IMG/VR virus record: IMGVR_UViG_3300028731_000018
Coordinates: 1 to 29,660 of that record
Direction: 5' to 3' (one strand)
From: a virus
Length of the DNA: 29,660 bases
Below the pieces are notes generated by a model. It was not told the origin of the DNA. It ran no database searches and saw nothing but the letters and a program-made list of their open reading frames with translations. The position numbers and the translations under genes are program-made. Shown in pieces: positions 20,596 to 28,333 of this stretch; the stretch's first letter is position 1; the number at the start of each line of letters is the position of its first letter.

Positions 20596-20878
20596 GGAGT
20601 GTCGACTTGCCGCACAGTCCTGCAAAGACGAGGTCAAGCGCGCCGCGCTACGTCATCGGACCGACGAGTGTAAAGAGGTCTTTGACCGGTTCAACCTGTC
20701 GGCATCTCGTGAGGACATGGAGGCTCTCGTTGCAGCTTGGACCCGCATGGTGCGTGCTCTTGATCGGGTGGCTCCTCTACCTGACGGTGATCCTGCTGGC
20801 GCCGGCCGGCTCCGCGCCCCTGGCACCACTTTTGTTCACGATCCTGACATATACGACGCCTTAAGGAAGGTAGCCTAA
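20579..20878 (+). CDS. Hypothetical helical protein
   Basis: 99 aa from the ATG at 20579 (GAGAG 6 nt upstream; a second ATG is 3 codons in). Charged helices with paired Cys (MFKECRLAAQSCKDEVKRAA, HRTDECKEVFDRF) and a Pro/Gly-rich C-terminal part. From about 20740 on, a different frame has the more phage-like codon use and encodes hydrophobic sequence, so the C-terminal half of this call is less certain. Confidence 0.6.
   Translation: MTNMFKECRLAAQSCKDEVKRAALRHRTDECKEVFDRFNLSASREDMEALVAAWTRMVRALDRVAPLPDGDPAGAGRLRAPGTTFVHDPDIYDALRKVA
20730..20864 (+). CDS. Possible nested 44-aa two-helix membrane protein
   Basis: A TTG at 20730 lies 6 nt after GGAGG, inside the 20579 gene in another frame. 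The product is strongly hydrophobic (WCVLLIGWLLYLTVILLAPA, then APLAPLLFTILTY), with two likely membrane helices split by a Pro/Gly turn. Third-position G/C is high in this frame. It could be a real overlapping gene or show that the 20579 frame shifts. Confidence 0.35.
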   Translation: MQLGPAWCVLLIGWLLYLTVILLAPAGSAPLAPLLFTILTYTTP

Positions 20879-20885
20879 ATAGAGA

Positions 20886-20975
20886 GTGGGCCCGCCCGCC
20901 CGTGGAGAAGCCGGCATAGCACCGGGTACTCTTGTCTGTTGGGGACGAGGCAGCGGCGGGTCCACTTAATTTTTC
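20886..20975 (+). terminator. Inverted repeat with U-rich tail before the 21033 promoter
   Basis: GTGGGCCCGCC (20886-20896) can pair with GGCGGGTCCAC (20955-20965) with one G-U pair; TTAATTTTTC follows. The 58-nt loop is long for a terminator, so it is a weak call, but its place between two transcription units fits. Confidence 0.4.
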
Positions 20976-21011
20976 TTGACACTCGCCCGGCGGCAGTTAC
21001 TGTGGCAGTAA
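20976..21011 (+). promoter_or_regulatory. Candidate sigma70-type promoter overlapped by a perfect TTACTG-TGG-CAGTAA operator
   Basis: TTGACA at 20976-20981 is a perfect -35. With a 16-bp spacer the -10 would be TACTGT (20998-21003), inside the perfect palindrome at 20997-21011. A protein bound to the palindrome would block this promoter or replace its weak -10. The promoter would drive the winged-helix gene at 21033 and the packaging genes after it. Confidence 0.6.
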
Positions 21012-21032
21012 CCAACCAGAGGGAACACCCCC

Positions 21033-21659
21033 ATGCCGCTGCAGCTCGTCATCACCGAAGACCCATCCAAAGAAGTCAACATCTTCGACATCGACCCACT
21101 CGACCGGGCGCGCGCCGTCCGCCTCGCCGACGAGGGCATCCCCGTCCGCGCCATCGCGAGAGGACTTAAAGTGCCGAGCGACACTCTCTATGATGCGCTG
21201 CGCGAGGCGCTCGAGGAGGGCCGCATCTGCGAGCTGCCACGAGACGACTGGCCACCCGGGAGCGCGCGCAGCCAGCGCGCCATATATGCCGGCACCATCC
21301 TCGAGAACGAAGACCAGCTGCAGATGATCTGCGCCCGGGTCTTCAAGACCACCAAACAACAGTCGGCAGTCGTCGCCGTCCTGATCAAGCGCCGGGAGAT
21401 CACCAAGGCGCAGGTCCACATCATCCTGCAAGAGAACCGCCCCGCCTCCAACCACGCGCCCACCGACGAGAAGATGGTCGACGTGGTCATGTTTCACATC
21501 CGCAAGAAGCTGAAGGTCCACGAGGTCCCGATCGACACCATCTGGGGCACCGGCTACGCCATGCCGGCCGTGCACCGCGACCGCGCCATCAAGCTGCTAG
21601 AGGAGAACGCCACCGCCTACGCCGCGTACCCGGGCGTCGAAACGAAGGAGGCCGCGTGA
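21033..21659 (+). CDS. Putative DNA-binding regulator (HTH plus OmpR/PhoB-like winged helix)
   Basis: 208 aa, ATG at 21033 with AGGGA 7 nt upstream. Residues about 22-60 look like a helix-turn-helix (RARAVRLADEGIPVRAIARG, then LKVPSDTLYDALRE). Residues about 145-175 (VDVVMFHIRKKLKVHEVPID, then TIWGTGYAMP) resemble the last part of the OmpR/PhoB winged helix, with the usual HI-x2-LRKKL and I-x-T-x2-G-x-GY pattern. No receiver domain is present. It may be a transcription factor, or a DNA-recognition protein of the packaging module. Its own promoter overlaps a TTACTG palindrome, so self-regulation is possible. Confidence 0.8.
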   Translation: MPLQLVITEDPSKEVNIFDIDPLDRARAVRLADEGIPVRAIARGLKVPSDTLYDALREALEEGRICELPRDDWPPGSARSQRAIYAGTILENEDQLQMICARVFKTTKQQSAVVAVLIKRREITKAQVHIILQENRPASNHAPTDEKMVDVVMFHIRKKLKVHEVPIDTIWGTGYAMPAVHRDRAIKLLEENATAYAAYPGVETKEAA

Positions 21660-21730
21660 TGTTGGAAGGTCAAGACGACGGCATCCTGCTCATCATATTG
21701 GTCATTGCCATTATCATGTGTGTCATATGA
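21659..21730 (+). CDS. 23-aa membrane microprotein
   Basis: ATG at 21659 shares TGATG with the previous stop and has AAGGAG 8 nt upstream; TGA shares ATGA with the next start. The product is MLEGQDDGILLIILVIAIIM plus CVI: a short acidic head and one hydrophobic helix. The strong ribosome site and both couplings support translation. Confidence 0.65.
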   Translation: MLEGQDDGILLIILVIAIIMCVI

Positions 21731-22092
21731 CAACCTCGATCATCGACGAGGACGTGCTGCTCACCATGCTCCACGCGCCTGTGACCAAGGAACACATCCA
21801 GCAGCTCCAGACCGGCGCCGCCTACACGCTGCTCGACATGTACGATCGCAAGGTGACACGCGAGGAGTATATCATCGGGATGCAGATGGCGCTCGATGCC
21901 TACAACTCGCTGGGGAAGCTGTGGGTGCTCGCGGTGATCGAGAACAAGGTCGCCGCCGGCGCGCCGCTTGAACCTCTGCTGGCGGCCAGCTACAAGGCGG
22001 TGGAGGAGCTGGGCGCAGAGCAGGCCACCGCGCTGATCGCGTACGTCAAGCGGCTGAAGGAATGCCCAGAAACAGGGGACACGATAAATTGA
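21727..22092 (+). CDS. Hypothetical helical protein
   Basis: 121 aa from the ATG at 21727, coupled by ATGA to the microprotein. All-helical look (VTKEHIQQLQTGAAYTLLDM, LGKLWVLAVIENKVAAGAPL). No family recognised. It is in the packaging operon before the probable small terminase, to which it is coupled by TTGA. Confidence 0.78.
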   Translation: MTTSIIDEDVLLTMLHAPVTKEHIQQLQTGAAYTLLDMYDRKVTREEYIIGMQMALDAYNSLGKLWVLAVIENKVAAGAPLEPLLAASYKAVEELGAEQATALIAYVKRLKECPETGDTIN

Positions 22093-22889
22093 GCGATCTC
22101 GAGGACACAGGGTTTGACGACGTGCTTGCCGGCGGTGCAGTTTGGACCGAGCCCGATACGTCAAACGTGACTGGACCAAATGCCATCACCATCGAACCAG
22201 CCCCGGCCGTTCCCCTATCACCACACGTATGCAAATCTTCCAGCGGAGATCGGTGCGATACATGTTTTGGGCCTGTCCCAGCTTCGGACGCCCCCGAAAA
22301 AATCCAGGCGCCGCTCACCGCGGAAGCCATTGAGGCTACTAAAATCCTCGTTACGCTCCCGCCGCTCAGCTACGCTGATCTCGCTATTCTGGCACGCGAG
22401 GTGGCAATGGATATTAGGGTCCGAAATGAAGTTCTCTCGGGGTTCAATTTAAACGAGACACAGTATGAGTACCTCGAAACGCACAACGAGTTCTACAAGC
22501 ACGCCCTCAAAACGGCGTGCGTCGAGTGGCATAGTCCGCTCTCCTCACAAGAACGGGTGCGTCTTGTGGCTTCGACCATCCTCGAGGAAACCCTACCCAG
22601 GTTGGGAGCTAGGATGCACAATGACCGCGAGCAGCTGCCCGGCGTCGTCGAAGCTGCTAAACTCTTTGCAAAAATGGCCGGTGTGGGTGAGCGAGACACT
22701 GGGGCTGCGCCTGCTGGCGAACGTTTCGTTATTAACATTGACCTCGGCGGAAACAAAAAAATTGTCGTTGGAGCAGAAGCGCCAAAGGCGATCGCTGCTG
22801 GGATCGATACATCAGGCGCGCAGGGTGGCGTCTGGCCAACACAATTTGAGCTGCCGGAAGTACAACCAGACCCCGAAGGGAAAAGCTAA
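22089..22889 (+). CDS. Probable terminase small subunit-like protein
   Basis: 266 aa from a TTG at 22089 that shares TTGA with the previous stop; an ATG at 22062 has no spaced ribosome site. The N-terminus is disordered and acidic with a C-x-S...CDTC pair. The core AREVAMDIRVRNEVLSGFNL, then YKHALKTACVEWHSPLSSQE and AKLFAKMAGVGE, looks like the helical DNA-recognition/oligomerisation protein often found just before phage large terminases. A beta-like C-terminal piece (ERFVINIDLGGNKKIVVG) follows. The call rests on gene order and general pattern, not on a strong motif. Confidence 0.65.
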   Translation: MSDLEDTGFDDVLAGGAVWTEPDTSNVTGPNAITIEPAPAVPLSPHVCKSSSGDRCDTCFGPVPASDAPEKIQAPLTAEAIEATKILVTLPPLSYADLAILAREVAMDIRVRNEVLSGFNLNETQYEYLETHNEFYKHALKTACVEWHSPLSSQERVRLVASTILEETLPRLGARMHNDREQLPGVVEAAKLFAKMAGVGERDTGAAPAGERFVINIDLGGNKKIVVGAEAPKAIAAGIDTSGAQGGVWPTQFELPEVQPDPEGKS

Positions 22890-23067
22890 CCAGCACCGGG
22901 TTAATCACAGCCTGCAGACTGCCGCGAGGAAGCACAACTATGAGCTCAGCCCCAAGGGCCGGGCTCGCAAGCATCGATATGCAACGTCGCCATTGGGGCG
23001 ATCGAATAAGAGGAAGTACCAACATGCCATCCGCGCCAACCAAAACCGATCTCGACAAGCTGCATGA
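22846..23067 (+). CDS. Possible small very basic repeat protein overlapping both neighbours
   Basis: Up to 73 aa from a TTG at 22846; start uncertain, no strong ribosome site. The sequence repeats a basic unit: RKYNQTPKGKANQHR, RKHNYELSPKGRARKHRY, ATSPLGRSNKRKYQ. Such Pro-Lys-Gly-Arg-Ala repeats are seen in small phage and environmental proteins and may bind nucleic acid. It overlaps the end of the previous gene (44 nt) and the start of the phosphoesterase (44 nt), yet fills the 134-nt space between them. Confidence 0.45.
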   Translation: MSCRKYNQTPKGKANQHRVNHSLQTAARKHNYELSPKGRARKHRYATSPLGRSNKRKYQHAIRANQNRSRQAA

Positions 23068-24172
23068 CGCCGAGAAGATCATCCGCATCCGTCAGCAGGA
23101 ACTTGCCGATGCCCGCGCCACCATCAAGCGCCTCACCACCAACGAGGACGATGCGCGCACGATCCGGGAGAACATCTACAAGATTGCCGGCTATGACCCG
23201 TCGCCTCCCGAGTGGACTTTACGTGAGGGTCGAGCAGGTGCGCGGGGTGTACCAGCTACCATCTGGTCCGATTGGCACTACGGCGAAGTCGTCCGGATGC
23301 CGGCCATCAACATCTACGACAAGCGGGTCGCCAAGCGGCGCATTGAACGACTGGTCCAGACCACCGCTGATCTTGCTCTCAACCATATGGGTCGCGCAAA
23401 GATCACTTACCCGGGCTGCATCGTCGCTCTGGGCGGCGATATGCTCGGTGGCGACATTCATGAGGAGCTGATGAAGACCAACGACCGCACCACGCAGCAG
23501 GCGATCGAGGACTTGATCGACCTGATCAGCGGCGGGCTCGAGACGATGGCTTCAGCTTTCGGTAAGTTGTTCGTGCCATGTGTAGTCGGCAATCACGGCC
23601 GCTCCACCAAGAAGATGCAGATGAAGGAGCGCGTGTTCACTTCCCACGAGTGGAACGTCTATTGCGGCGTCGCTCGGCACTTCCGGAGGAGCAAACATGT
23701 CCAATTCTGCATTCCGGAAACGGCCGATTGCGCCTTCAATATCTTTGATCATCGATACCTGCTTACTCACGGCGACAGCCTGGGTACGAAGGGTGGCGAC
23801 GGCATCATTGGCGCGCTCGGACCAATCCTGCGTGGAACACTTAAAACGCATCGAAGCGAAGCGCAAATTGGTCGCGACTTCGATACTCTGCTCATTGGCC
23901 ATTGGCACCAATACATCACGCTGCCGGGCCTCATTTGCAACAACAGCCTTAAAGGCTACGACGAGTATGCTCACCTCACACTACGCGCGCCTTATTCAAG
24001 ACCTAGTCAAGCGCTCTGGTTCACCCATCCGGAACACGGAATTACTGCGCATTGGCAAGTCTATCTCGAGGGAAAACTCCAGCCAATGACGACCGCCAAA
24101 CCATGGTGCTCGTGGCAAGAGTTTACGGATACGCGGAGGGCCGATGCCGACGCATACCTAGGGCGGATGTAA
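23024..24172 (+). CDS. Calcineurin-like metallophosphoesterase
   Basis: 382 aa from the ATG at 23024 with AGGAAG 7 nt upstream; an ATG at 22940 with a similar site is possible. An N-terminal helical or coiled part (about 1-55) leads to the two-metal phosphoesterase core: SDWH (D83/H85), GGDMLGGD (D139), VGNHGR (N190/H191), THGDS (H249) and GHWHQ (H293/H295). The motif set is complete. Members include Mre11/SbcD-type nucleases and phosphatases. Its place between the probable small and large terminase genes points to a DNA-end or packaging role, but the substrate is not known. The stop shares TAATG with terminase. Confidence 0.92.
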   Translation: MPSAPTKTDLDKLHDAEKIIRIRQQELADARATIKRLTTNEDDARTIRENIYKIAGYDPSPPEWTLREGRAGARGVPATIWSDWHYGEVVRMPAINIYDKRVAKRRIERLVQTTADLALNHMGRAKITYPGCIVALGGDMLGGDIHEELMKTNDRTTQQAIEDLIDLISGGLETMASAFGKLFVPCVVGNHGRSTKKMQMKERVFTSHEWNVYCGVARHFRRSKHVQFCIPETADCAFNIFDHRYLLTHGDSLGTKGGDGIIGALGPILRGTLKTHRSEAQIGRDFDTLLIGHWHQYITLPGLICNNSLKGYDEYAHLTLRAPYSRPSQALWFTHPEHGITAHWQVYLEGKLQPMTTAKPWCSWQEFTDTRRADADAYLGRM

Positions 24173-25623
24173 TGGGGATCAACTACAAAGCCCCGCACAC
24201 CTGCGCGCAGTTCATGGCGAGCCAAGCGTTCGGCCGCGTGATCGCTGGGCCCGTTGGGTCCGGCAAGACCACGTCTGCCGTGATCGAAATGCTGCGCCGC
24301 TCGATGGAGCAGAAGCCGGGCGCCGATGGGTATAGATACACACGCCACGCTATCGTCCGGCAAACCCTGAAGCAGCTGAAGGACACCGTGCTCAAGGACT
24401 GTCAAGCATGGCTTGGCGGCCTCGGGCTGTGGAAGGTGTCGGAGGGAGTGTTCCATGTTCAATTCGGTGACGTTCGCTCTGAGTGGGTCTTTATTCCCCT
24501 CGAGAATGCAGAGGATCAGGCTCGCTTACTTTCTATGCAGCTCACAGGCGCGTGGCTCTCGGAGGCAATCGAAATGGACCTTGATGTGCTTGGTCCTTTG
24601 TCCGGCCGTCTGGGCCGCTATCCCTCGGGTGCGCAGGGCACTCCGACATGGCACGGCTGGATTGCGGATACTAACTTCCCGACGGAAATGACGCCGTGGC
24701 ACCAGTATATGGAGAACCCGCCGCCGGACATTCAGATTTTCAAGCAGCCGTCTGGCCTGTCGCCCGATGCCGAGAATTTGAATTGGCTGGTGCAAAACGA
24801 AGAGAGTATAAAATTGCCGATCGACCATCCGGTAAGGGTCGCGCAGGGGAGGAAGTACTATGAGCGCTTTGTCGAGCAGTTCGGCGACAACAGCGACTGG
24901 GTGCGCCGCTACGTCAAGGCCGAGTACGGAGACGATCCTTCAGGAGCCGCGGTCTTCAAAAACACTTTTCGATCCGACTTTCACATCGTCGATGACACGC
25001 TCATCATCCCAAGCTATCCTCTCCTCATTGGCCAAGATTTTGGCCGAAACCCTTGGTCGCTGATATGTCAGATGGATCATTTAGGACGCCTTCTAGTGCA
25101 CGAAGAGGTGCCCGGGACCAACGTCGGGCTCGAGAAGCACGTCAATCAAAATCTGCGTCCGCGCCTCTACGGAGCAAAATATCTTGGAATGAAGGTAGCG
25201 GTCGTTGGCGATCCGAGCGGGATTGCCAAAGGGAGTATTGGGGAGGAGAGCTGTTTCGATGCCCTACTTCGTTTGGGGTTCCCCTGTTTCCCGGCGCCGA
25301 CGAATGATATCGAGCCGCGGCTGCGCGCGGTGGAAGCGCTCCTGTCCCGCCAGACCAACGGCGGCCCCACTCTCTTGATCTCGCGGGCCGGGTGCCCGTT
25401 CCTGTGCCGCGCCATGAGCGGCGGCTATCGCTTCACCAAAATGAAAACCGGCGCGCTCCGGACGGTTCCGGACAAGACCGACAAGGAAGGGTTCTCGCAT
25501 GTGGCTGATGATCTGCAGTACGTTGCTTCTGTTGTTCACGGTGGCGTCGTCCCAGAGATCACCCGACGACTTCGACCGCGAACCAAGAAAAGACAAGCCA
25601 TCAGCTCTGCCGGATGGACCTAG
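24172..25623 (+). CDS. terL: Terminase large subunit
   Basis: 483 aa from the ATG at 24172 (TAATG coupling). The ATPase half has Walker A AGPVGSGKTT (K32) and a Walker B region TGAWLSEAIEM with the catalytic Glu near 131. The nuclease half is RNase H-like: IGQDFGRN (D289), VVGDPSG (D347) and HVADDLQY (D446/D447). These give an intact DNA-packaging motor that cuts and pumps DNA into the prohead. Its stop lies in the CTAG at 25620-25623, which also ends the holin-like gene on the other strand. Confidence 0.95.
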   Translation: MGINYKAPHTCAQFMASQAFGRVIAGPVGSGKTTSAVIEMLRRSMEQKPGADGYRYTRHAIVRQTLKQLKDTVLKDCQAWLGGLGLWKVSEGVFHVQFGDVRSEWVFIPLENAEDQARLLSMQLTGAWLSEAIEMDLDVLGPLSGRLGRYPSGAQGTPTWHGWIADTNFPTEMTPWHQYMENPPPDIQIFKQPSGLSPDAENLNWLVQNEESIKLPIDHPVRVAQGRKYYERFVEQFGDNSDWVRRYVKAEYGDDPSGAAVFKNTFRSDFHIVDDTLIIPSYPLLIGQDFGRNPWSLICQMDHLGRLLVHEEVPGTNVGLEKHVNQNLRPRLYGAKYLGMKVAVVGDPSGIAKGSIGEESCFDALLRLGFPCFPAPTNDIEPRLRAVEALLSRQTNGGPTLLISRAGCPFLCRAMSGGYRFTKMKTGALRTVPDKTDKEGFSHVADDLQYVASVVHGGVVPEITRRLRPRTKKRQAISSAGWT

Positions 25624-25907
25624 TGGAGCGCAGCTCCTCCAGTTTCCGGCCCGGGCAAGGGCGCGAGGCCTTTCGCTTCCAGCATTATCACTCGAGCCTT
25701 CAGCCGGGCGATCTTGCGGATACGCCGATTTTGGGCCCAACGTTGTACCGTTGCGCTCTCGGAAATCTGAATTAGGTACCAGATCAGGGCCACGACCGAC
25801 GCGATCATAGTGGCGATGGTCGGCAACCACCCTACCCAGGTCGCCACCAGTGTCCCTGCCCCGATCGTGTTGCCCAACCACTGACTGAGGCTGTGATCCG
25901 CGTTCAT
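25620..25907 (-). CDS. Holin-like membrane protein on the opposite strand
   Basis: 95 aa from the ATG at 25907 (minus strand) with AAGGAG 7 nt upstream. An N-terminal amphipathic part (WLGNTIGAGTLVATWVGWLP) is followed by a clear transmembrane helix (TIATMIASVVALIWYLIQIS) and a basic helical tail (VQRWAQNRRIRKIARLKARV). This resembles short phage holins with one or two membrane helices. It runs against the packaging genes, and its stop and that of terL share CTAG. No endolysin is adjacent in the window, so the lysis role is provisional. Confidence 0.75.
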   Translation of the reverse strand: MNADHSLSQWLGNTIGAGTLVATWVGWLPTIATMIASVVALIWYLIQISESATVQRWAQNRRIRKIARLKARVIMLEAKGLAPLPGPETGGAALH

Positions 25908-25981
25908 TGCGCCGCTCCTTGTTGTTGACCACAACAGGTAGACGCAAGGCCGTTAACGGGTTCTTAGGGGAACCGGGTCAG

Positions 25982-26009
25982 TTATACTCGAACCGCAGCG
26001 CGAGTATAA
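25982..26009 (+). repeat. 9-bp hairpin abutting the portal start
   Basis: TTATACTCG (25982-25990) and CGAGTATAA (26001-26009) form a perfect inverted repeat with a 10-nt loop, 2 nt before the portal ATG. It covers the weak ribosome site (GAG) of the portal gene. TATACT within it could also be a -10 element, which would give a portal promoter in the terminase-portal gap. Confidence 0.55.
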
Positions 26010-26011
26010 AA

Positions 26012-28333
26012 ATGTCTGATCTCGGCCAAAATGGCGTCATCCAGTTCACGCCGCCCGCACAGTTGGAGCAGCAGCTTTCTGATCAGGCATCCGCCAAGGC
26101 AGCGGCTGCGCAGACTGCCGCGACTGCCGCTCAGCCGCAGTACCCACAGCTCGCCGGCTACGTCAAGTCGCAGTTCGAGATTTTCCGGAACCACCGCAAC
26201 ACCGTAGCAGGCTGGAGCAACCGCATGCTCGCCGCGCTGCGCGCATTCAATGGTCAATACGACCCAACCAAGCTGCAGGAGATCACCAAATGGGGTGGCT
26301 CAACTGTCTACGCGCGAGTGATTGCGCAGAAGTGCCGAGCAGCTTCCTCATTGCTGCGCGACATTTACCTGGGCCAAGATATCCCGTGGTCACTGGCGCC
26401 GCCGAAGCAGCCCCAGGTGCCGCCGGGCATCGCTCAGGCGATCGACCAGCTGATCCAGCAGGAAGCGCAGCGCGTGCAGCAGACCACAGGCCAGCCGCCG
26501 CAGCAGAGCGATCTCGCGGAACGCAAGCGCAATCTGATCGAGCAGGCTGAAGACGCCGCCAAACGCAAGGCTGTCTCGCAAGCGCGCGACGCCGGCGACA
26601 AAATTCAAGACATGCTGACGGAGGGGGGCTACTACCACGCGCTCGCGGAGTTCCTTGTCGACCTGCCGATCTTCCCGTTCGCGGTGATCAAAGGCCCGGT
26701 TGTCAAGGTAATTCCGACTGTCGTGTGGCCACCGAACGGCGGGCCGCCGCAAGTCAAGCAGCAGCCCAAGCTAACTTGGAACCGCGTGTCGCCATTTGAC
26801 ATCTGGTTCACCCCAGGCGTCGCGGATATCGAAAATGCGAACGTTATCGAAAAGCTGCGGGTTACGCGAAGCGAACTGAATGATCTCCTTGACCTTCCCG
26901 GTTACAATCAGAGCGAGATTTTGGCCGTGCTCGACGAGTTCGGCCGTGGGGGGCTCTACGACAACTGGGACACCACTGACGCGGAGCGCAGCGTACTGGA
27001 GAGCCGGGAAAACCCAGCTTGGAATAGGTCGGGAATGATCTCGATGATGGAGTTCAACGGCAACATCCAGGGCCGCATGCTCCAAGACTACGGCATGGTC
27101 GTACCAGATCAGCTGCGCGATTATCACGTCCAAATCTGGATTATTGGTTCCCACGTCATCAAGTGCCATCTGAGCCCATCTCCGCGTCAGCGTCATCCGT
27201 ATTTCATCACTTCGTTCGAGAAAGTTCCAGGGACGCCCGTCGGCAACGGGCTGACGGACCTTCTTGCCGACCTGCAAGAAGCTAGTAACGCTACTCTGCG
27301 ATCGTTGATTAACAACATCTCGATCGCGTCGGGACCTCAAGTTGTCGTGAACGACGACATGCTCGCGCCAGAAGAGAATGGGGAGGACCTTTACCCATGG
27401 AAGCGCTGGCACGTCCGCTCGGACCCGATGACGAGCAGCTCGAAACAGCCGATCAGCTTCTTCATGCCGAGCAGCAATGCCCAGCAGCTGATGCAGGTCT
27501 ACGAACAGATTGTGAGCATTGCGGACGACGTATCGGCGATCCCGAAATATGTCGGTGGGCAGGGTGGTGGTGGTGCGGGCAGGACCGCCTCGGGCCTAGC
27601 GATGCTGATGGGCAACGCTTCGAAAATTCTTCAAACCGTCAGTGCAAACATCGATCGCGATGTGATCGAAGGCACGATGTTGCAGCTGTTCGATTTGCTT
27701 ATGCTGACCGATACGAGCGGCCTGCTGACTGGCGAAGAACGTGTAACGGTGCAGGGTGTGAACGTCGCGATCCAGCGCGAGACGCTGCGCCAGCGCCAGA
27801 TCGAGTTCTTGACGGCGACGAACAACCCGACCGACCAGAAGATCATGGGGATCAAGGGCCGTGCCGTTGTGCTCCGCTCCGTGTCCACAACGATTGGTAT
27901 GCCGGGTGAAGAGATCGTCCCGTCGCAAGACGAGATCGACAAAATGGCCCAGGACGAGAAGCAGCAGGCCCAGAACGGCGGCGGCGAGATCGACGCGGCA
28001 GTTCAGAAGGCGGTTGTCAAGGGCGTCGAAGCGGGCGTCCAGCGCATCACCACCGAGCTGACCGCCGGCCGGCTGGCGATGACCGAAGGCATGAGCGAAG
28101 GACCGCCGGCGCACGTCGGCACCCCGGGCACCGGGCCGACCCAGAACGCCACGAACAACCCGGGCATGGACCTGGGCCAGCAGCCGCACCCCAACGACGG
28201 TACACAGCAGCGCGCGGCGCAGGCACAGGGCAATCAGCCCAGCCAGCTGTCGCAATCGATGGGTCCGCAGACGCATTTGACCGGAAGTCAACCCGGTAAA
28301 GGCGCGATGCCCGTGACCGGGGGCGTAGGCTAA
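26012..28333 (+). CDS. Portal protein (P22-like)
   Basis: 773 aa from the ATG at 26012. The N-terminal part (FEIFRNHRNTVAGWSNRMLA, AQKCRAASSLLRDIYLG), the wing with WNRVSPFDIWFTPGV, the stem region (FITSFEKVPGTPVGNGLTDL, then LADLQEASNATLRSLIN) and the RTASGLAMLMGNASKILQ segment are typical of long podovirus portals that form the dodecameric DNA channel. A Gln/Ala-rich insert near residues 130-185 and a Gly/Pro/Gln-rich tail (last about 80 residues) are likely disordered or coiled, like the barrel of P22 portals. It directly follows terL, with the antisense holin-like gene between. Confidence 0.93.
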   Translation: MSDLGQNGVIQFTPPAQLEQQLSDQASAKAAAAQTAATAAQPQYPQLAGYVKSQFEIFRNHRNTVAGWSNRMLAALRAFNGQYDPTKLQEITKWGGSTVYARVIAQKCRAASSLLRDIYLGQDIPWSLAPPKQPQVPPGIAQAIDQLIQQEAQRVQQTTGQPPQQSDLAERKRNLIEQAEDAAKRKAVSQARDAGDKIQDMLTEGGYYHALAEFLVDLPIFPFAVIKGPVVKVIPTVVWPPNGGPPQVKQQPKLTWNRVSPFDIWFTPGVADIENANVIEKLRVTRSELNDLLDLPGYNQSEILAVLDEFGRGGLYDNWDTTDAERSVLESRENPAWNRSGMISMMEFNGNIQGRMLQDYGMVVPDQLRDYHVQIWIIGSHVIKCHLSPSPRQRHPYFITSFEKVPGTPVGNGLTDLLADLQEASNATLRSLINNISIASGPQVVVNDDMLAPEENGEDLYPWKRWHVRSDPMTSSSKQPISFFMPSSNAQQLMQVYEQIVSIADDVSAIPKYVGGQGGGGAGRTASGLAMLMGNASKILQTVSANIDRDVIEGTMLQLFDLLMLTDTSGLLTGEERVTVQGVNVAIQRETLRQRQIEFLTATNNPTDQKIMGIKGRAVVLRSVSTTIGMPGEEIVPSQDEIDKMAQDEKQQAQNGGGEIDAAVQKAVVKGVEAGVQRITTELTAGRLAMTEGMSEGPPAHVGTPGTGPTQNATNNPGMDLGQQPHPNDGTQQRAAQAQGNQPSQLSQSMGPQTHLTGSQPGKGAMPVTGGVG

